DNA from: an uncultured Tenacibaculum sp.
Lineage (GTDB): Bacteria > Bacteroidota > Bacteroidia > Flavobacteriales > Flavobacteriaceae
DNA length: 64,000 bases
NCBI GenBank assembly: GCA_947493285.1
Contig: CANLQH010000002.1
Location: 638,062-702,061, forward strand
Direction of reading: 5' to 3'
Shown here piece after piece: positions 7,842-17,313 of the stretch. A program made the position numbers and the translations under genes. Within the stretch, counting starts at the first letter, position 1, and every line of letters starts with the position of its first letter. The notes below the pieces were generated by a model. It was not told the origin of the DNA and searched no databases. It saw nothing but the letters and a program-made list of their open reading frames with translations.

Positions 7842-10598
7842 ATGCAGTCTTTTATTTCAGAAACTTTAGATACTATTTTAAAAACAACTAAATCGTTTGA
7901 AAATGTTGTTTTTATCTTACCATCGCAAAGAGCAGGAGTATTTGTTAAACAAATATTTAAGAATAAAATCTCAGCAGGTTTTTTACCTCGAATAGTTAAT
8001 ATAGGAGATTTTGTTGAGGAAGTATCTGAACTTAAAAAAGCAGACTCAGTACAGTTGCTATTTCATTTTTATACAATTTATAAAGAAATTGAAGAAGACC
8101 CAGATACGTTTGATGTTTTCTCGTCTTGGGCATTTACGGTAATACAAGATTTTAATGAGATAGATCAGCATTTAATAAATACTCGTGAGATTTTTGTGTA
8201 TTTAAGAGATGTACACCGTTTAAAAAAATGGTCGGTAAAAGGAGAGTTTACCGAAACAGAGTTGATTAAAGATCATTTTTCCTTTATGGAAAAACTAAAT
8301 AAATTTTACGATGCTTTTTACGAGTTTTTATTAGAACGAAAAATTGGGTATCAAGGAGTATTGTATCGTGAAGCAACTAAAAAGGTTGATACTTTTATTA
8401 GTAATAATCAAGATAAAAAATACTTTTTCATAGGATTTAATGCCCTAAATAGTGCTGAAGAGTTTTTGTTTCAACAATTTTTATCTAACGGAAATTCTGA
8501 AGTTTTTTGGGACATCGAAAAAACATTTTACAAGAGTAACCATCAAGCGGGGAGCTTTTTAAGAAAGTATAAATCTAAATGGAAATATTACGAAAAGAAT
8601 TCGATAGAAACGATTAAAGAATATTTTAATGAGCCTAAAAACATTCAAGTAATAGGTGCTTCTAAAAACATTACCCAGATAAAATATGCTGGTGAAATTT
8701 TATCGAAACTACCAGATTATAATAATACAGCATTGGTTTTGGCTGACGAAAGTTTGTTGCCAATAACATTAAATTCACTACCTAAAAATGTTGATGCAGT
8801 TAACATTACTATGGGGTATCCTTTAAAAGACATTCCTACAACGAGTTTAATTTTTGCAGTTTTTCAATTGTTTATCAGTCAAGAAAAACTACAAAAAAAA
8901 GAAACTAACCTTTTTTATCATAAAGATTTGGTGAGGTTTATAAAAGATGTTTCGATATATCGATTATTGCAAATTGATGATACTCAAAACCTCACCGATG
9001 TAATTTCTTTAGCTATAGTAAAAGAAAACAATACATTTATCAGTCAAGAAAAAATCAACAATTTTTTGGTTGATTTAGATAGTGAAGTAATGGAAGTTAT
9101 AAGAGCGGTTTTTAATCCATTTTTAGATATAAGCGAGTTTTTATCTAGAATTTTAAATTTAATTAATGCATTAAAAGACAAGGTAAATGATTTAGAAAAA
9201 GAATACTTATTTCGTTTTTACACAGCTTTCACACAATTACAAAATTTGCATAGCGAATTTAATTATGTGCAAGATTTAAAAACGTTACATCAGTTTTTTA
9301 GACAATTAATACAATCAGAAAGTTTATCATTTCAGGGAGAGCCTTTGCAAGGGTTACAGTTAATGGGAGTGTTAGAAACTCGTGTTTTAGATTTTGAAAA
9401 TGTAATAATTACCTCGGTAAACGAAGGTGTGTTGCCAGCAAGTAGTCAACAAAATACTTTCATTCCTTTCGATGTTAAAATTGCGTTTGGCTTGCCAACA
9501 TATAAAGAAAAAGACGCATTATTTTCATATCACTTTTTTAGGTTATTACAACGAGCAAAAAACATTTACATTCTGTATAATACAGAACACGACGTTTTTG
9601 GTAACGGAGAAAAAAGTCGTTTTGTAACGCAATTAGAAATGATGCGTGACGATATCACCGAGAAAATCATTAGTCCAAAAGTAGTAACGTCTCCTAAGAA
9701 AATAAAGGAGATTCAAAAAGATAAAAAGGTTTTAGAACGTTTACGTGAATTGGCTAAAAAAGGAATATCACCATCTGCATTAACTAACTATTTATACAAT
9801 CCGATTGCGTTTTATAAACAGAAAGTTTTAAAGATTAATGAATTTGAAAATGTCGAAGAAACTATAGCTGCTAATACGATGGGTACAGTAGTTCATGATA
9901 CATTAGAAGAATTATACAAGCCTTTTATTGAACGTTTCTTATCTGTAGATGACGTTACTCAAATGCAGAAAAAATCAAAGAATTTAGTTCAATTCTATTT
10001 TTCGAAGCATTTTAAAAACGGAGATATTTCTACAGGAAAAAATAGATTAGTTTTTGAAGTTGCAAACCGTTTTGTAGAAAACTTTTTAGCAAAAGAAAAA
10101 GAGTTGCTAAAAGATGGAAATAATCAATTAAAAATTATTGCTACTGAACAAAATTTAGCTGCTGAAATTGCAATTGAGGGAATTGATTTTCCGATTAAAA
10201 TACACGGACAAGTTGATAGGATCGATGAGTTAAACGGTGTAACTAGAATTATTGATTATAAAACAGGTATGGTAAGTTCTACGAATTTAAAAGTAGTTGA
10301 TTTTGAAGAGATCATAGAGTTGAAGTATCATAAAGCAATTCAAGTAATGTTATATGCGTATTTATATACGCAGAACACAAATTTTGATTTCTCTAAGAAT
10401 ATAGAAGCTGGTATAATTTCATTTAAAAATCTAAAAAGTGGATTTTTAAAAATGAATTTTTCATCGAATTACCGAGCTCCAGATAATCAGGTAACTCAAG
10501 AAAAATTGGATGAGTTTATGAACGAGATAAAAGAAATATTAAAAGAGTTATACAGTGCTGAAGTTGGTTTTGTTGAACCAGCGGATTTACCTTATTAA
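7842..10598 (+). CDS. AddB/RecB-like exonuclease with C-terminal PD-(D/E)XK nuclease domain
   Basis: 918 aa. The N-terminal two-thirds resembles a helicase-like AddB fold (VVFILPSQRAGVF near 25, a degenerate Walker-type strand; LVLADESLLP near 300; VIITSVNEGVLP near 525). The C-terminus holds the nuclease: GTVVHDTLEELY near 685, VDRID near 790, D-Y-K-T-G near 805 and Q-V-M-L-Y-A-Y near 835. It should act in double-strand break end processing for recombination. The iron-sulfur cysteines of Firmicutes AddB are not seen. A matching AddA is not in this window. Its 3' end overlaps the convergent moaE by 4 bases. Confidence 0.88.
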   Translation: MQSFISETLDTILKTTKSFENVVFILPSQRAGVFVKQIFKNKISAGFLPRIVNIGDFVEEVSELKKADSVQLLFHFYTIYKEIEEDPDTFDVFSSWAFTVIQDFNEIDQHLINTREIFVYLRDVHRLKKWSVKGEFTETELIKDHFSFMEKLNKFYDAFYEFLLERKIGYQGVLYREATKKVDTFISNNQDKKYFFIGFNALNSAEEFLFQQFLSNGNSEVFWDIEKTFYKSNHQAGSFLRKYKSKWKYYEKNSIETIKEYFNEPKNIQVIGASKNITQIKYAGEILSKLPDYNNTALVLADESLLPITLNSLPKNVDAVNITMGYPLKDIPTTSLIFAVFQLFISQEKLQKKETNLFYHKDLVRFIKDVSIYRLLQIDDTQNLTDVISLAIVKENNTFISQEKINNFLVDLDSEVMEVIRAVFNPFLDISEFLSRILNLINALKDKVNDLEKEYLFRFYTAFTQLQNLHSEFNYVQDLKTLHQFFRQLIQSESLSFQGEPLQGLQLMGVLETRVLDFENVIITSVNEGVLPASSQQNTFIPFDVKIAFGLPTYKEKDALFSYHFFRLLQRAKNIYILYNTEHDVFGNGEKSRFVTQLEMMRDDITEKIISPKVVTSPKKIKEIQKDKKVLERLRELAKKGISPSALTNYLYNPIAFYKQKVLKINEFENVEETIAANTMGTVVHDTLEELYKPFIERFLSVDDVTQMQKKSKNLVQFYFSKHFKNGDISTGKNRLVFEVANRFVENFLAKEKELLKDGNNQLKIIATEQNLAAEIAIEGIDFPIKIHGQVDRIDELNGVTRIIDYKTGMVSSTNLKVVDFEEIIELKYHKAIQVMLYAYLYTQNTNFDFSKNIEAGIISFKNLKSGFLKMNFSSNYRAPDNQVTQEKLDEFMNEIKEILKELYSAEVGFVEPADLPY

Positions 10599-11014
10599 GG
10601 GTGTGCGTTTACCCAAACTTCACCGTCCTCAAAATATTCTTTTTTCCAAATAGGTACTGTTTCCTTTAATGTATCAATAGCGTATTGACAAGCATCGAAA
10701 GCAGCTTTTCTATGAGGAGAAGAAACCGTTATAATTACTGGAATATCTTCTATTTGTAACATTCCTTCAGCATGATGAATGGCAATTTTTTTTACTCCGA
10801 ATTTTTCTAAAGCAGCATCAGCAATTTTCTGCATTTCTTTAATAGCCATTGGTCTATAAGTCGAAAAATCCAATTGAGTAACACTCTTTTTCTGAGTTGC
10901 GTTTCTAACAGTTCCTACAAAAACAGCAATTCCACCACAAGAAGGATCAGAAACAAAGTCGTAACATTCTTGTAAATTGAGTTTTTCTGAAGATATTTTT
11001 ATAGAAGTATTCAT
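10595..11014 (-). CDS. moaE: Molybdopterin synthase catalytic subunit MoaE
   Basis: 139 aa, normal length for MoaE. Family marks are G-G-I-A-V-F-V-G-T-V-R near 27, the SPHRKAAFDAC segment near 99 and the Lys pair in PIWKKEYFEDG near 121 that line the active site. It transfers sulfur from thiocarboxylated MoaD to precursor Z (cPMP) to make molybdopterin. No other molybdenum-cofactor gene is in the window, so moaE is separated from its partners here. It is convergent with the nuclease gene and overlaps its end. Confidence 0.93.
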   Translation of the reverse strand: MNTSIKISSEKLNLQECYDFVSDPSCGGIAVFVGTVRNATQKKSVTQLDFSTYRPMAIKEMQKIADAALEKFGVKKIAIHHAEGMLQIEDIPVIITVSSPHRKAAFDACQYAIDTLKETVPIWKKEYFEDGEVWVNAHP

Positions 11015-11078
11015 AAGTTTAACAAAGATATAATATTGAAAGGGTAAAAGGAATAGAAAGCAATCGGATTTAAATAAT

Positions 11079-11086
11079 TATTTTTG
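11079..11086 (+). promoter_or_regulatory. -7 element (TATTTTTG) for pgk
   Basis: Exact TAnnTTTG match 27 bases before the pgk start codon. No convincing -33 element at the usual spacing. Confidence 0.5.
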
Positions 11087-11113
11087 TTCACCTAAATAGA
11101 GATAACAACACAA

Positions 11114-12301
11114 ATGAAAACATTGAACGATTTTAATTTCGAAAATAAAAAAGCATTAATTCGTGTAGATTTTAATGTGCCTTTAAATGAAGCTTTTGAG
11201 GTAACTGATGACACAAGAATTCAAGCAGCAAAATCTACTATTATTAAAGTTTTAGAAGACGGAGGAAGCTGTGTGTTAATGTCGCATTTAGGACGTCCGA
11301 AAGGAAAAGAAGAAAAATTTTCGTTACGACATATTGTAGATAAGGTAACCGAGGTTATAGGTGTACAAGTTAAGTTTGTTGATGATTGTATAGGTGATAA
11401 AGTATCAGAAGCAGTTTCAAATTTAAAAAGCGGAGAAATTTTATTATTAGAGAACTTACGTTTTTATCCAGAAGAAAAAGCAGGGGATATTGCTTTTGCT
11501 GAACAACTTTCTAACTGGGGAGATGTATATGTAAACGATGCTTTTGGTACCGCACACAGAGCGCACGCCTCTACAGCAGTTATTGCTCAATTTTTTACAG
11601 AAAATAAATGTTTTGGAAATTTATTAGCTACCGAAATTGAGAGTATTGATAAGGTTTTAAACAATTCAGAAAAACCAGTAACAGCTATCTTGGGAGGGGC
11701 AAAAGTGTCGTCTAAAATTGGTGTGATTGAAAATATTATCGAAAAAGTAGATCATATTATTGTTGGTGGAGGTATGACCTTTACTTTCATAAAAGCCTTA
11801 GGCGGTACTATTGGAAATTCGTTAGTTGAAGATGATAAATTAGAATTGGCATTGTCAATTTTAAAATTAGCAAAAGAACAAAATACGGAGATTCATTTAC
11901 CAGTTGATGCAGTAATCGCAGATGCTTTTTCGAATGAAGCGAATACACAAGTGGTAGATACAACTAAAATTCCTGACGGATGGATGGGGTTAGATTGTGG
12001 ACCAAAAACATCAGAGAAATTTGCAGAAGTAATTTCAAAATCGAAAACTATTTTATGGAACGGACCTTTAGGGGTTTTTGAAATGGAAAAGTTTGCAACA
12101 GGTACTATCGAACTAGGTAATGCTATAGTTAAAGCAACAGAAAATGGAGCATTTTCTTTAGTAGGAGGTGGAGATTCGGTTGCAGCAGTAAAACAATTCG
12201 GATTTGGAGGTAAAGTGAGTTATGTTTCTACCGGCGGTGGAGCTATGTTAGAAATGTTAGAAGGACAAACGTTACCAGGAATTGAAGCTATTTTAAAATA
12301 G
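11114..12301 (+). CDS. pgk: Phosphoglycerate kinase
   Basis: 395 aa, full length. The start [37 protein letters not shown] and the nucleotide-site GGGDSVAAV near 352 are diagnostic. It transfers phosphate from 1,3-bisphosphoglycerate to ADP in glycolysis, or the reverse in gluconeogenesis; fbp and pyk are elsewhere in this window but on separate units. It has its own TAnnTTTG promoter and its own terminator and appears to be transcribed alone. Confidence 0.98.
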   Translation: MKTLNDFNFENKKALIRVDFNVPLNEAFEVTDDTRIQAAKSTIIKVLEDGGSCVLMSHLGRPKGKEEKFSLRHIVDKVTEVIGVQVKFVDDCIGDKVSEAVSNLKSGEILLLENLRFYPEEKAGDIAFAEQLSNWGDVYVNDAFGTAHRAHASTAVIAQFFTENKCFGNLLATEIESIDKVLNNSEKPVTAILGGAKVSSKIGVIENIIEKVDHIIVGGGMTFTFIKALGGTIGNSLVEDDKLELALSILKLAKEQNTEIHLPVDAVIADAFSNEANTQVVDTTKIPDGWMGLDCGPKTSEKFAEVISKSKTILWNGPLGVFEMEKFATGTIELGNAIVKATENGAFSLVGGGDSVAAVKQFGFGGKVSYVSTGGGAMLEMLEGQTLPGIEAILK

Positions 12302-12317
12302 TCTTAAAACTATATTT

Positions 12318-12360
12318 AATAACAGCATCTAATTTGTTAAATTAGATGCTGTTATTGTTT
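12318..12360 (+). terminator. Hairpin terminator after pgk
   Basis: A perfect 18-bp stem (starting AATAACAGCATCT) with a GTT loop. Only a short GTTT tail follows, so it may act partly as an mRNA-stabilising hairpin as well as a terminator. Confidence 0.75.
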
Positions 12361-12373
12361 AGATAAAAAAAGA

Positions 12374-13414
12374 ATGAAATACACAACATTACCAAATACA
12401 GATATAAAGGTTTCTAAAATATGTTTAGGAACGATGACTTGGGGAAATCAGAATACTGAGGCTGATGGTCACGAACAAATGGATTATGCTTTAGAGCAAG
12501 GAGTGAATTTTTGGGACACTGCTGAATTATATTCAGTACCAGCAACTCCAGAAACTTATGGGGCAACCGAAAAAATTATTGGTTCTTGGTTTAAAAAAAC
12601 AGGAAATCGTGATAAAGTTGTTCTAGCATCTAAAATTGCTGGAGGAGGTGATTATACAAAGCATATTAGAACTGGCGGTTTTGTAAAACAAAACATTATT
12701 GAGGCTGTTGAAGGAAGCTTAAAAAGATTACAAACTGATTATATTGACTTGTATCAATTGCATTGGCCAGATAGAGGCGTAAATTGTTTCGGTGTACGTG
12801 ATTACCCATACAAATACTCTTCGAAAGAAGTTGAAAATCATTTAGAAATTTTAGAAACGTTGAATATTCTAGTAAAACAAGGAAAGATAAATCATATCGG
12901 TTTGTCTAATGAAACTCCTTGGGGAACCATGAAGTATTTACAAACGTCAGAACAACATAATTTACCACGTGTGGCTACCATTCAGAATTCTTATTCGTTA
13001 ATTCATAGAGGTTATGAAGTTGGAATGAGCGAAGTTTCAATGCGTGAAAATGTTGGGTTGTTAGCTTATTCTCCATTAGCACAAGGAGTGTTATCTGGTA
13101 AATATTTAAATGGAGGTAAACCAGAAGGAGCTAGAGGAACCTTATTTCCGCGTTTTATAGCTCGTTATATGAGCGAAGGTTCTTTAAAAGCGGTTGAAGA
13201 GTATCAAAAAATAGCACATAAACACGGATTGTCATTGGCTGAATTATCATTGGCGTATATCAACCAATTACCGTTTGTAACGAGTAATATTATTGGAGCT
13301 ACAAAAATGAGTCAATTAAAAGAAAATATCAATTCTATCAACATTGTGTTATCTGATGAAATTTTAAGTGAAATAGAAGGAATTCATGCTGTGATACCTA
13401 ATCCAGCTCCTTAA
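12374..13414 (+). CDS. Aldo/keto reductase (Tas-like)
   Basis: 346 aa. The catalytic tetrad of the aldo-keto reductases is visible: D48 and Y53 in FWDTAELY, K87 in VVLASKIAG and H130 in LYQLHWPD. The long form with a VPATPETYGATE insertion matches the Tas branch. It should reduce aldehydes or ketones with NADPH in a TIM-barrel fold. The physiological substrate is unknown. It starts 14 bases after the pgk hairpin and ends at a strong bidirectional terminator; limited read-through from pgk is possible. Confidence 0.92.
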   Translation: MKYTTLPNTDIKVSKICLGTMTWGNQNTEADGHEQMDYALEQGVNFWDTAELYSVPATPETYGATEKIIGSWFKKTGNRDKVVLASKIAGGGDYTKHIRTGGFVKQNIIEAVEGSLKRLQTDYIDLYQLHWPDRGVNCFGVRDYPYKYSSKEVENHLEILETLNILVKQGKINHIGLSNETPWGTMKYLQTSEQHNLPRVATIQNSYSLIHRGYEVGMSEVSMRENVGLLAYSPLAQGVLSGKYLNGGKPEGARGTLFPRFIARYMSEGSLKAVEEYQKIAHKHGLSLAELSLAYINQLPFVTSNIIGATKMSQLKENINSINIVLSDEILSEIEGIHAVIPNPAP

Positions 13415-13433
13415 ATTTTAGTAGTCATTTATA

Positions 13434-13469
13434 AAAAAAACCGAAGTAAATATTTACTTCGGTTTTTTT
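13434..13469. terminator. Bidirectional terminator after aldo/keto reductase
   Basis: Perfect 17-bp stem (AAAAAAACCGAAGTAAA and its complement) with a 2-base loop and T tracts on both strands, between convergent genes. Confidence 0.9.
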
Positions 13470-13481
13470 ATTCTTCTATGT

Positions 13482-13790
13482 TTATTTCTGAGCTATTTTA
13501 AAAGAAGTAGCTTTAAATCTACCATCTTCTACTTTACCTGTAACTTCAACTTTTCTAACAACGTTACAAAATCCGATATTTTCATCGTGAGCATCACCAA
13601 AATCATCAATTTTAGCCCCATCAACAAAGTAGGCTTTATCATCAACTTTTATAGCTAAATCACATCCATTTTGACTTTTTAATCCAAATTGACATTGTCC
13701 GCAAGAAGCTTCAGTTGTAAATGTTTTTTCTTTTTGCTGTGCACAAGAAAGAAATAATACAAGGCTGCTTAAAATAAATATATTTCTCAT
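13482..13790 (-). CDS. Small lipoprotein with conserved cysteines (DUF6370-like)
   Basis: 102 aa. A signal peptide ends in LFLSC, so Cys16 is lipidated. The mature part has C-G-Q-C-Q-F-G, G-C-D-L-A-I-K-V and a later GFCNVVRKVEVTGKV, a pattern I associate with a small Bacteroidota family (DUF6370). Four mature cysteines could bind metal or form disulfides; copper or other metal binding is a guess. It follows trpS by 11 bases and is probably in the same transcript. Confidence 0.8.
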   Translation of the reverse strand: MRNIFILSSLVLFLSCAQQKEKTFTTEASCGQCQFGLKSQNGCDLAIKVDDKAYFVDGAKIDDFGDAHDENIGFCNVVRKVEVTGKVEDGRFKATSFKIAQK

Positions 13791-13801
13791 AATTATTGTT
13801 T

Positions 13802-14770
13802 TTAGTATCCTACTTTATCACGTACTCTTTTCAATACATCTTTTGCTATTACACGTGCTTTTTCTGCACCAATAGCTAACGCTTCGTCAATTTCATGACG
13901 ATTTTCCATATAGTGGTTGTATTTAGCACGAACATCAGCAAATTTTTCAAGAATTAACTCATATAAAGCTTGTTTTGCGTGTCCGTAACCATAACCACCA
14001 TTTTCGTAATTAGCACGCATTTCAGCAATTTGCTCATCAGAAGCTAACAATTTATATAAAGCAAAAACATTATCAGTGTCTGGATCTTTTGGGTCTTCTA
14101 AAGCTTTACTATCCGTTTGAATCCCCATAATTTGCTTACGTAATTTTTTTTCTGGTAAAAAGATATCGATAAAATTATTTCTCGATTTACTCATTTTTTC
14201 ACCATCGGTACCAGGAACTAGTTTTGTGTTCTCGTTTACTTTTGCTTGTGGTAAAATTAAAGTGTCTCCAATTACGTTGTTTATTCTACTAGCTACATCA
14301 CGTGTCATTTCTAAATGCTGTAACTGGTCTTTTCCTACAGGAACAACTTCAGCATCATACAATAAAATATCTGCAGCCATTAGCATAGGGTATGTAAATA
14401 AACCAGAGTTTACATCAGACAAACGATCTGCTTTGTCTTTAAAACTATGTGCTAAGGTTAAACGTTGGTATGGAAAATAACAGCTTAAATACCAGGTTAA
14501 TTCAGTAACTTCTGGAATATTACTTTGACGATAAAAAACTGTTTTGTTAATGTCAATTCCACAAGCAAGCCAAGTAGCCGCAGTACTGTAGGTGTTTTCA
14601 CGTAATTGCTTACCATCTTTAATTTGAGTTAAAGAATGCATATCAGCAATAAATAAAAACGATTCATTTTTAGGATCATTAGCCATTTCAATGGCTGGTA
14701 AAATTGCTCCTAACAAATTTCCTAGATGTGGGGTTCCTGTACTTTGTACTCCAGTTAAAACTCTTGACAT
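13802..14770 (-). CDS. trpS: Tryptophan--tRNA ligase
   Basis: 322 aa. The class I signatures are H15-L-G-N (HIGH variant) and K-M-S-K-S at about 192-196. It charges tRNA-Trp. The frame is open for 19 more codons upstream, to 14827, but the ATG at 14770 begins the usual MSR-LTG-QSTGTPH and the -7 element at 14825-14832 would start transcription inside that extension, so 14770 is preferred. The 5' leader can form a small hairpin (ATTCTGA at 14792 with TCAGAAT at 14805). Confidence 0.96.
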   Translation of the reverse strand: MSRVLTGVQSTGTPHLGNLLGAILPAIEMANDPKNESFLFIADMHSLTQIKDGKQLRENTYSTAATWLACGIDINKTVFYRQSNIPEVTELTWYLSCYFPYQRLTLAHSFKDKADRLSDVNSGLFTYPMLMAADILLYDAEVVPVGKDQLQHLEMTRDVASRINNVIGDTLILPQAKVNENTKLVPGTDGEKMSKSRNNFIDIFLPEKKLRKQIMGIQTDSKALEDPKDPDTDNVFALYKLLASDEQIAEMRANYENGGYGYGHAKQALYELILEKFADVRAKYNHYMENRHEIDEALAIGAEKARVIAKDVLKRVRDKVGY

Positions 14771-14824
14771 ATTTCTTTTTTGAAATGTTTTATTCTGACA
14801 TTGATCAGAATTAAATTTAGTAAG

Positions 14825-14832
14825 CAAAAATA
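14825..14832 (-). promoter_or_regulatory. -7 element for trpS
   Basis: CAAAAATA on the plus strand reads TATTTTTG on the minus strand, an exact TAnnTTTG match about 55 bases upstream of the trpS start. It decides against the longer trpS frame. Confidence 0.5.
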
Positions 14833-14876
14833 AGCTTAAAATTCATCAAACAAAAGAAATTACTACATTCGCAGTT

Positions 14877-15668
14877 ATGAAATATTTACTTTTTCCTTTC
14901 CGTCTAATTTGGCGAATTTGGTTTTATTTTTTAATAATAGTTTCGGTACTTTTAATGGTTCCAGTTTTATTGGTGCTTTTATCTGATGAGAAATATTATA
15001 GTACTTTTTGGAAGTTGATGAGAGCTTGGTCGTTTTATTTAATCTACGGAATGGGTTTTCGATTAAAAATAGATAAAGAGCAGAAAGCAGATCCAGATAA
15101 AAGTTATGTATTTATCGCAAATCACGCATCATTATTAGATCCTTGGATTATGATTGCAATGAATAAAAATCCGCTTTTATTTGTAGGAAAAAAAGAATTA
15201 GTAAAATTACCAATATTTGGATTCTTCTATAAGAAAGCAGTAGTAATGGTAGATAGAAGTGATCCTAAAAGTAGAAAAGAAGTATACACACGTATAAAGA
15301 AACGATTAGATAAAGGATTAAGTATTGCCATTTTTCCAGAGGGACTGGTGCCTACTGAAGATGTTGTTTTGGCACCATTTACAAATGGCGCATTTAGTTT
15401 AGCAATACAATATCAAATGCCAATTGTTACTCAAGTATATTATGATGCAAAACGCTTGTTTTCTTGGGATTTTTTTAAGGGAGGACCAGGTGTTTTTAGA
15501 ACTAAACAATGTACTTTTATTCAAACTGAAGGTTTAAAAATAGAAGACAAAAACTACTTGAAAAAGAAAACTTTTGATATCGTGTACAATGAGTTAATAA
15601 ACGATGAGTTGTATATGAAAGATACTAACCGACCAAACAATGAGCGAGAATTTAAATCACCATTATAG
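14877..15668 (+). CDS. 1-acyl-sn-glycerol-3-phosphate acyltransferase (PlsC-like)
   Basis: 263 aa. An N-terminal membrane segment (about 14-36) precedes motif I N82-H83-A-S-L-L-D88 and motif III F-P-E-G at 152-155. It should acylate lysophosphatidic acid to phosphatidic acid at the inner membrane. The F-P-E-G is followed by LVPTE rather than TRS, slightly unlike the copy at 4783. Its last 29 bases overlap the trhA start, so the two are translationally coupled. It is divergent from trpS. Confidence 0.92.
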   Translation: MKYLLFPFRLIWRIWFYFLIIVSVLLMVPVLLVLLSDEKYYSTFWKLMRAWSFYLIYGMGFRLKIDKEQKADPDKSYVFIANHASLLDPWIMIAMNKNPLLFVGKKELVKLPIFGFFYKKAVVMVDRSDPKSRKEVYTRIKKRLDKGLSIAIFPEGLVPTEDVVLAPFTNGAFSLAIQYQMPIVTQVYYDAKRLFSWDFFKGGPGVFRTKQCTFIQTEGLKIEDKNYLKKKTFDIVYNELINDELYMKDTNRPNNEREFKSPL

Positions 15669-16284
15669 CGATACAGAAGAGCGATTAAACGTTTTAACTC
15701 ATGGCTTTGGATTGTTAATGAGTTTAATAGGAGTGTTTTTTTTATTAAAAAAAGGATTAAGCTATTCAGGTTTTTGGCAACAAATAAGTTTTGTTATTTA
15801 CGGAATAAGCATGGTTATTCTATATGCCGCTTCAACTTTTTATCATGCAGCTAAAGAGCCTAAGCTTAGACGAAAGCTAAATATTTTTGATCATGCTGCA
15901 ATTTATATTTTAATAGCAGGAAGCTATACGCCTTTTTGTTTGGTGGTTCTACCAGAACAAACAGGTTGGTATATGTTTATTTTTGTTTGGTTATTTGCCT
16001 TAACTGGAGTTATTTTAAAACTTTTTTTTACTGGGAGATTCGATAAGTTATCTACAGCGTTATATTTAATTATGGGATGGCAAGTAGTTTTTTTAATTAA
16101 GCCACTCGTGAATAATTTATCTAGTGAAGGACTTATTTATTTGATTGCTGGAGGTTTATTCTATACAATTGGAGCTGTTTTTTATTCTATTGGAAAAATT
16201 AAATACAACCATGCAATTTTTCATGTTTTTGTTCTTTTAGGTAGTTGTAGCCATTTTATAACTATATTTTTCTACATAAAATAA
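15640..16284 (+). CDS. trhA: Hemolysin III / TrhA family membrane protein
   Basis: 214 aa with seven predicted membrane helices. The family residues are visible: EERLNVLTHG at the start, S-T-F-Y-H near 65-70, D-H-A-A-I-Y near 84-89 and H-A-I-F-H-V-F near the end; these Asp/His residues form the metal site of the PAQR-like fold. Despite the name, these proteins are not toxins in most hosts; relatives are tied to membrane-lipid and energy homeostasis. Overlap with plsC supports a role in lipid metabolism here, which is inference. Confidence 0.9.
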   Translation: MSENLNHHYSDTEERLNVLTHGFGLLMSLIGVFFLLKKGLSYSGFWQQISFVIYGISMVILYAASTFYHAAKEPKLRRKLNIFDHAAIYILIAGSYTPFCLVVLPEQTGWYMFIFVWLFALTGVILKLFFTGRFDKLSTALYLIMGWQVVFLIKPLVNNLSSEGLIYLIAGGLFYTIGAVFYSIGKIKYNHAIFHVFVLLGSCSHFITIFFYIK

Positions 16285-16412
16285 GCGCTTCCATAATACA
16301 AAACCTTACTATTTTATGGGTTTTAAAATTATTTATAGGTGTCATTTTATTGTGCGTTTGTAACAAAATTAAAAACAAGTCGTCTTCACTATATAACTAA
16401 AACAAAACCATA

Positions 16413-16889
16413 ATGAGACGAATTTTAACCGCATTTTTTTGCTTCTTTTTATTAAGTTTAACAGCTCAAGAAGCAAAATTTAAACAGTTTTATAAAAGCC
16501 ATAAAGATAAATCAGCATTTTCAGTGAATTTATCTAGTTCTTTTGCTGGTTCATTTTTAAATGATGAAGATAACGAAGAATTAAAAAATCTTTTAGAACA
16601 ATCAAGTGATTTTAAAATCATGATTTTTAATAATGACGACAATACTGTTTCTAAAGATTTTAGACGCTTTTCAAAAAAGAATAGTTTAAAAACTTTAGTT
16701 AGAGCAAAAGACAAAAAAGGTAAAGCTGAAGTTTTATTTCTAGAAAAAGGAGATTATGTAAGAGAAATTATTGTAAGAGCAAGTGCAGACAGTGATAAGC
16801 TAGTACTTTTAGGAATTAAAACAAAAATAACAAAAGATGAGTTAGCTACTCTTTTAGCTTCTTCGAAAGATAAAATAGCATCGAAATAA
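16413..16889 (+). CDS. Exported DUF4252-like protein
   Basis: 158 aa with a signal peptide (residues 1-19, ending LSLTAQ). The mature part is small, charged and mixed alpha/beta, with a regular pattern F-K-Q-F-Y, L-K-N-L-L-E-Q-S-S-D-F-K-I-M and G-D-Y-V-R-E-I. It fits the DUF4252 family of Bacteroidota, sometimes found beside anti-sigma factors; no such neighbour is seen here. Function is unknown; location is probably periplasmic. It ends at a strong terminator. Confidence 0.8.
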   Translation: MRRILTAFFCFFLLSLTAQEAKFKQFYKSHKDKSAFSVNLSSSFAGSFLNDEDNEELKNLLEQSSDFKIMIFNNDDNTVSKDFRRFSKKNSLKTLVRAKDKKGKAEVLFLEKGDYVREIIVRASADSDKLVLLGIKTKITKDELATLLASSKDKIASK

Positions 16890-16894
16890 AAAGT

Positions 16895-16925
16895 AAAACC
16901 GGAAGATTATCTTCCGGTTTTTTTA
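16895..16925. terminator. Bidirectional terminator after the DUF4252 gene
   Basis: 12-bp stem (AAAACCGGAAGA / TCTTCCGGTTTT) with a TTA loop and a T tract; it overlaps the last codons of the convergent ArsC-like gene. Confidence 0.88.
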
Positions 16926-17270
16926 TGCTAGTCTGTTTTTTAAAGCGGCAATTACTTTTTTGCTATTTCCTATAAAAATTTCATCTTCAACAATAAAAAC
17001 TGGGCGTTTTAAAAAAGTATATTCATCTAAAATATATTGGCGATAATCGGCTTCAGTAACATTTTGATTTTTCAAATCCATTTCTCTATATAGTTTTGCT
17101 CGTTTATTAAATAAGCTTTCGTAACTATCGGTTAATTTTCGCATTTCTTCTAACTGCTCAACAGTTAAAGCATTTGTTTTTATTTCTTGTTTCTCAAATC
17201 CGTCAAGATTTACTTCTTTTAATATTCTACGACAAGTATCACAAGTTTGTAAAAAATAAACTTTCTTCAT
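16923..17270 (-). CDS. ArsC/Spx-family thioredoxin-fold protein
   Basis: 115 aa. The start KKVYFLQTCDTCRRIL carries a C-x-x-C redox site at the position used by ArsC and Spx proteins, and F-L-K-R-P-V-F-I-V near 90 is the conserved cis-Pro segment. The true start is taken as the ATG at 17270; the frame is open 52 codons further but that part has no family resemblance and overlaps the divergent gene. Arsenate reduction is not established. Many such proteins are of unknown function. Confidence 0.88.
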   Translation of the reverse strand: MKKVYFLQTCDTCRRILKEVNLDGFEKQEIKTNALTVEQLEEMRKLTDSYESLFNKRAKLYREMDLKNQNVTEADYRQYILDEYTFLKRPVFIVEDEIFIGNSKKVIAALKNRLA

Positions 17271-17281
17271 GGCTAAATAAT

Positions 17282-17289
17282 TATCTTTG
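17282..17289 (+). promoter_or_regulatory. -7 element (TATCTTTG) for the DinB-family gene
   Basis: Exact TAnnTTTG match 24 bases before the ATG at 17314. It supports that start over a TTG at 17287, which would lie within the element. Confidence 0.55.
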
Positions 17290-17313
17290 GTAAATGCTAA
17301 AATAGTTAGAATA

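Noticed and set aside
12318..12356. Long perfect hairpin after pgk as a mobile-element end or small RNA.
   Set aside because: Single copy in the window, no target-site repeats or transposase; fits a 3' transcript end.
13802..14827. Longer trpS frame with 19 extra N-terminal residues.
   Set aside because: The extension lacks family similarity and starts within the -7 element at 14825-14832.
15640..16284. Hemolysin III as a toxin or virulence factor.
   Set aside because: The family is a conserved PAQR-like membrane protein; coupling to plsC points to lipid biology.
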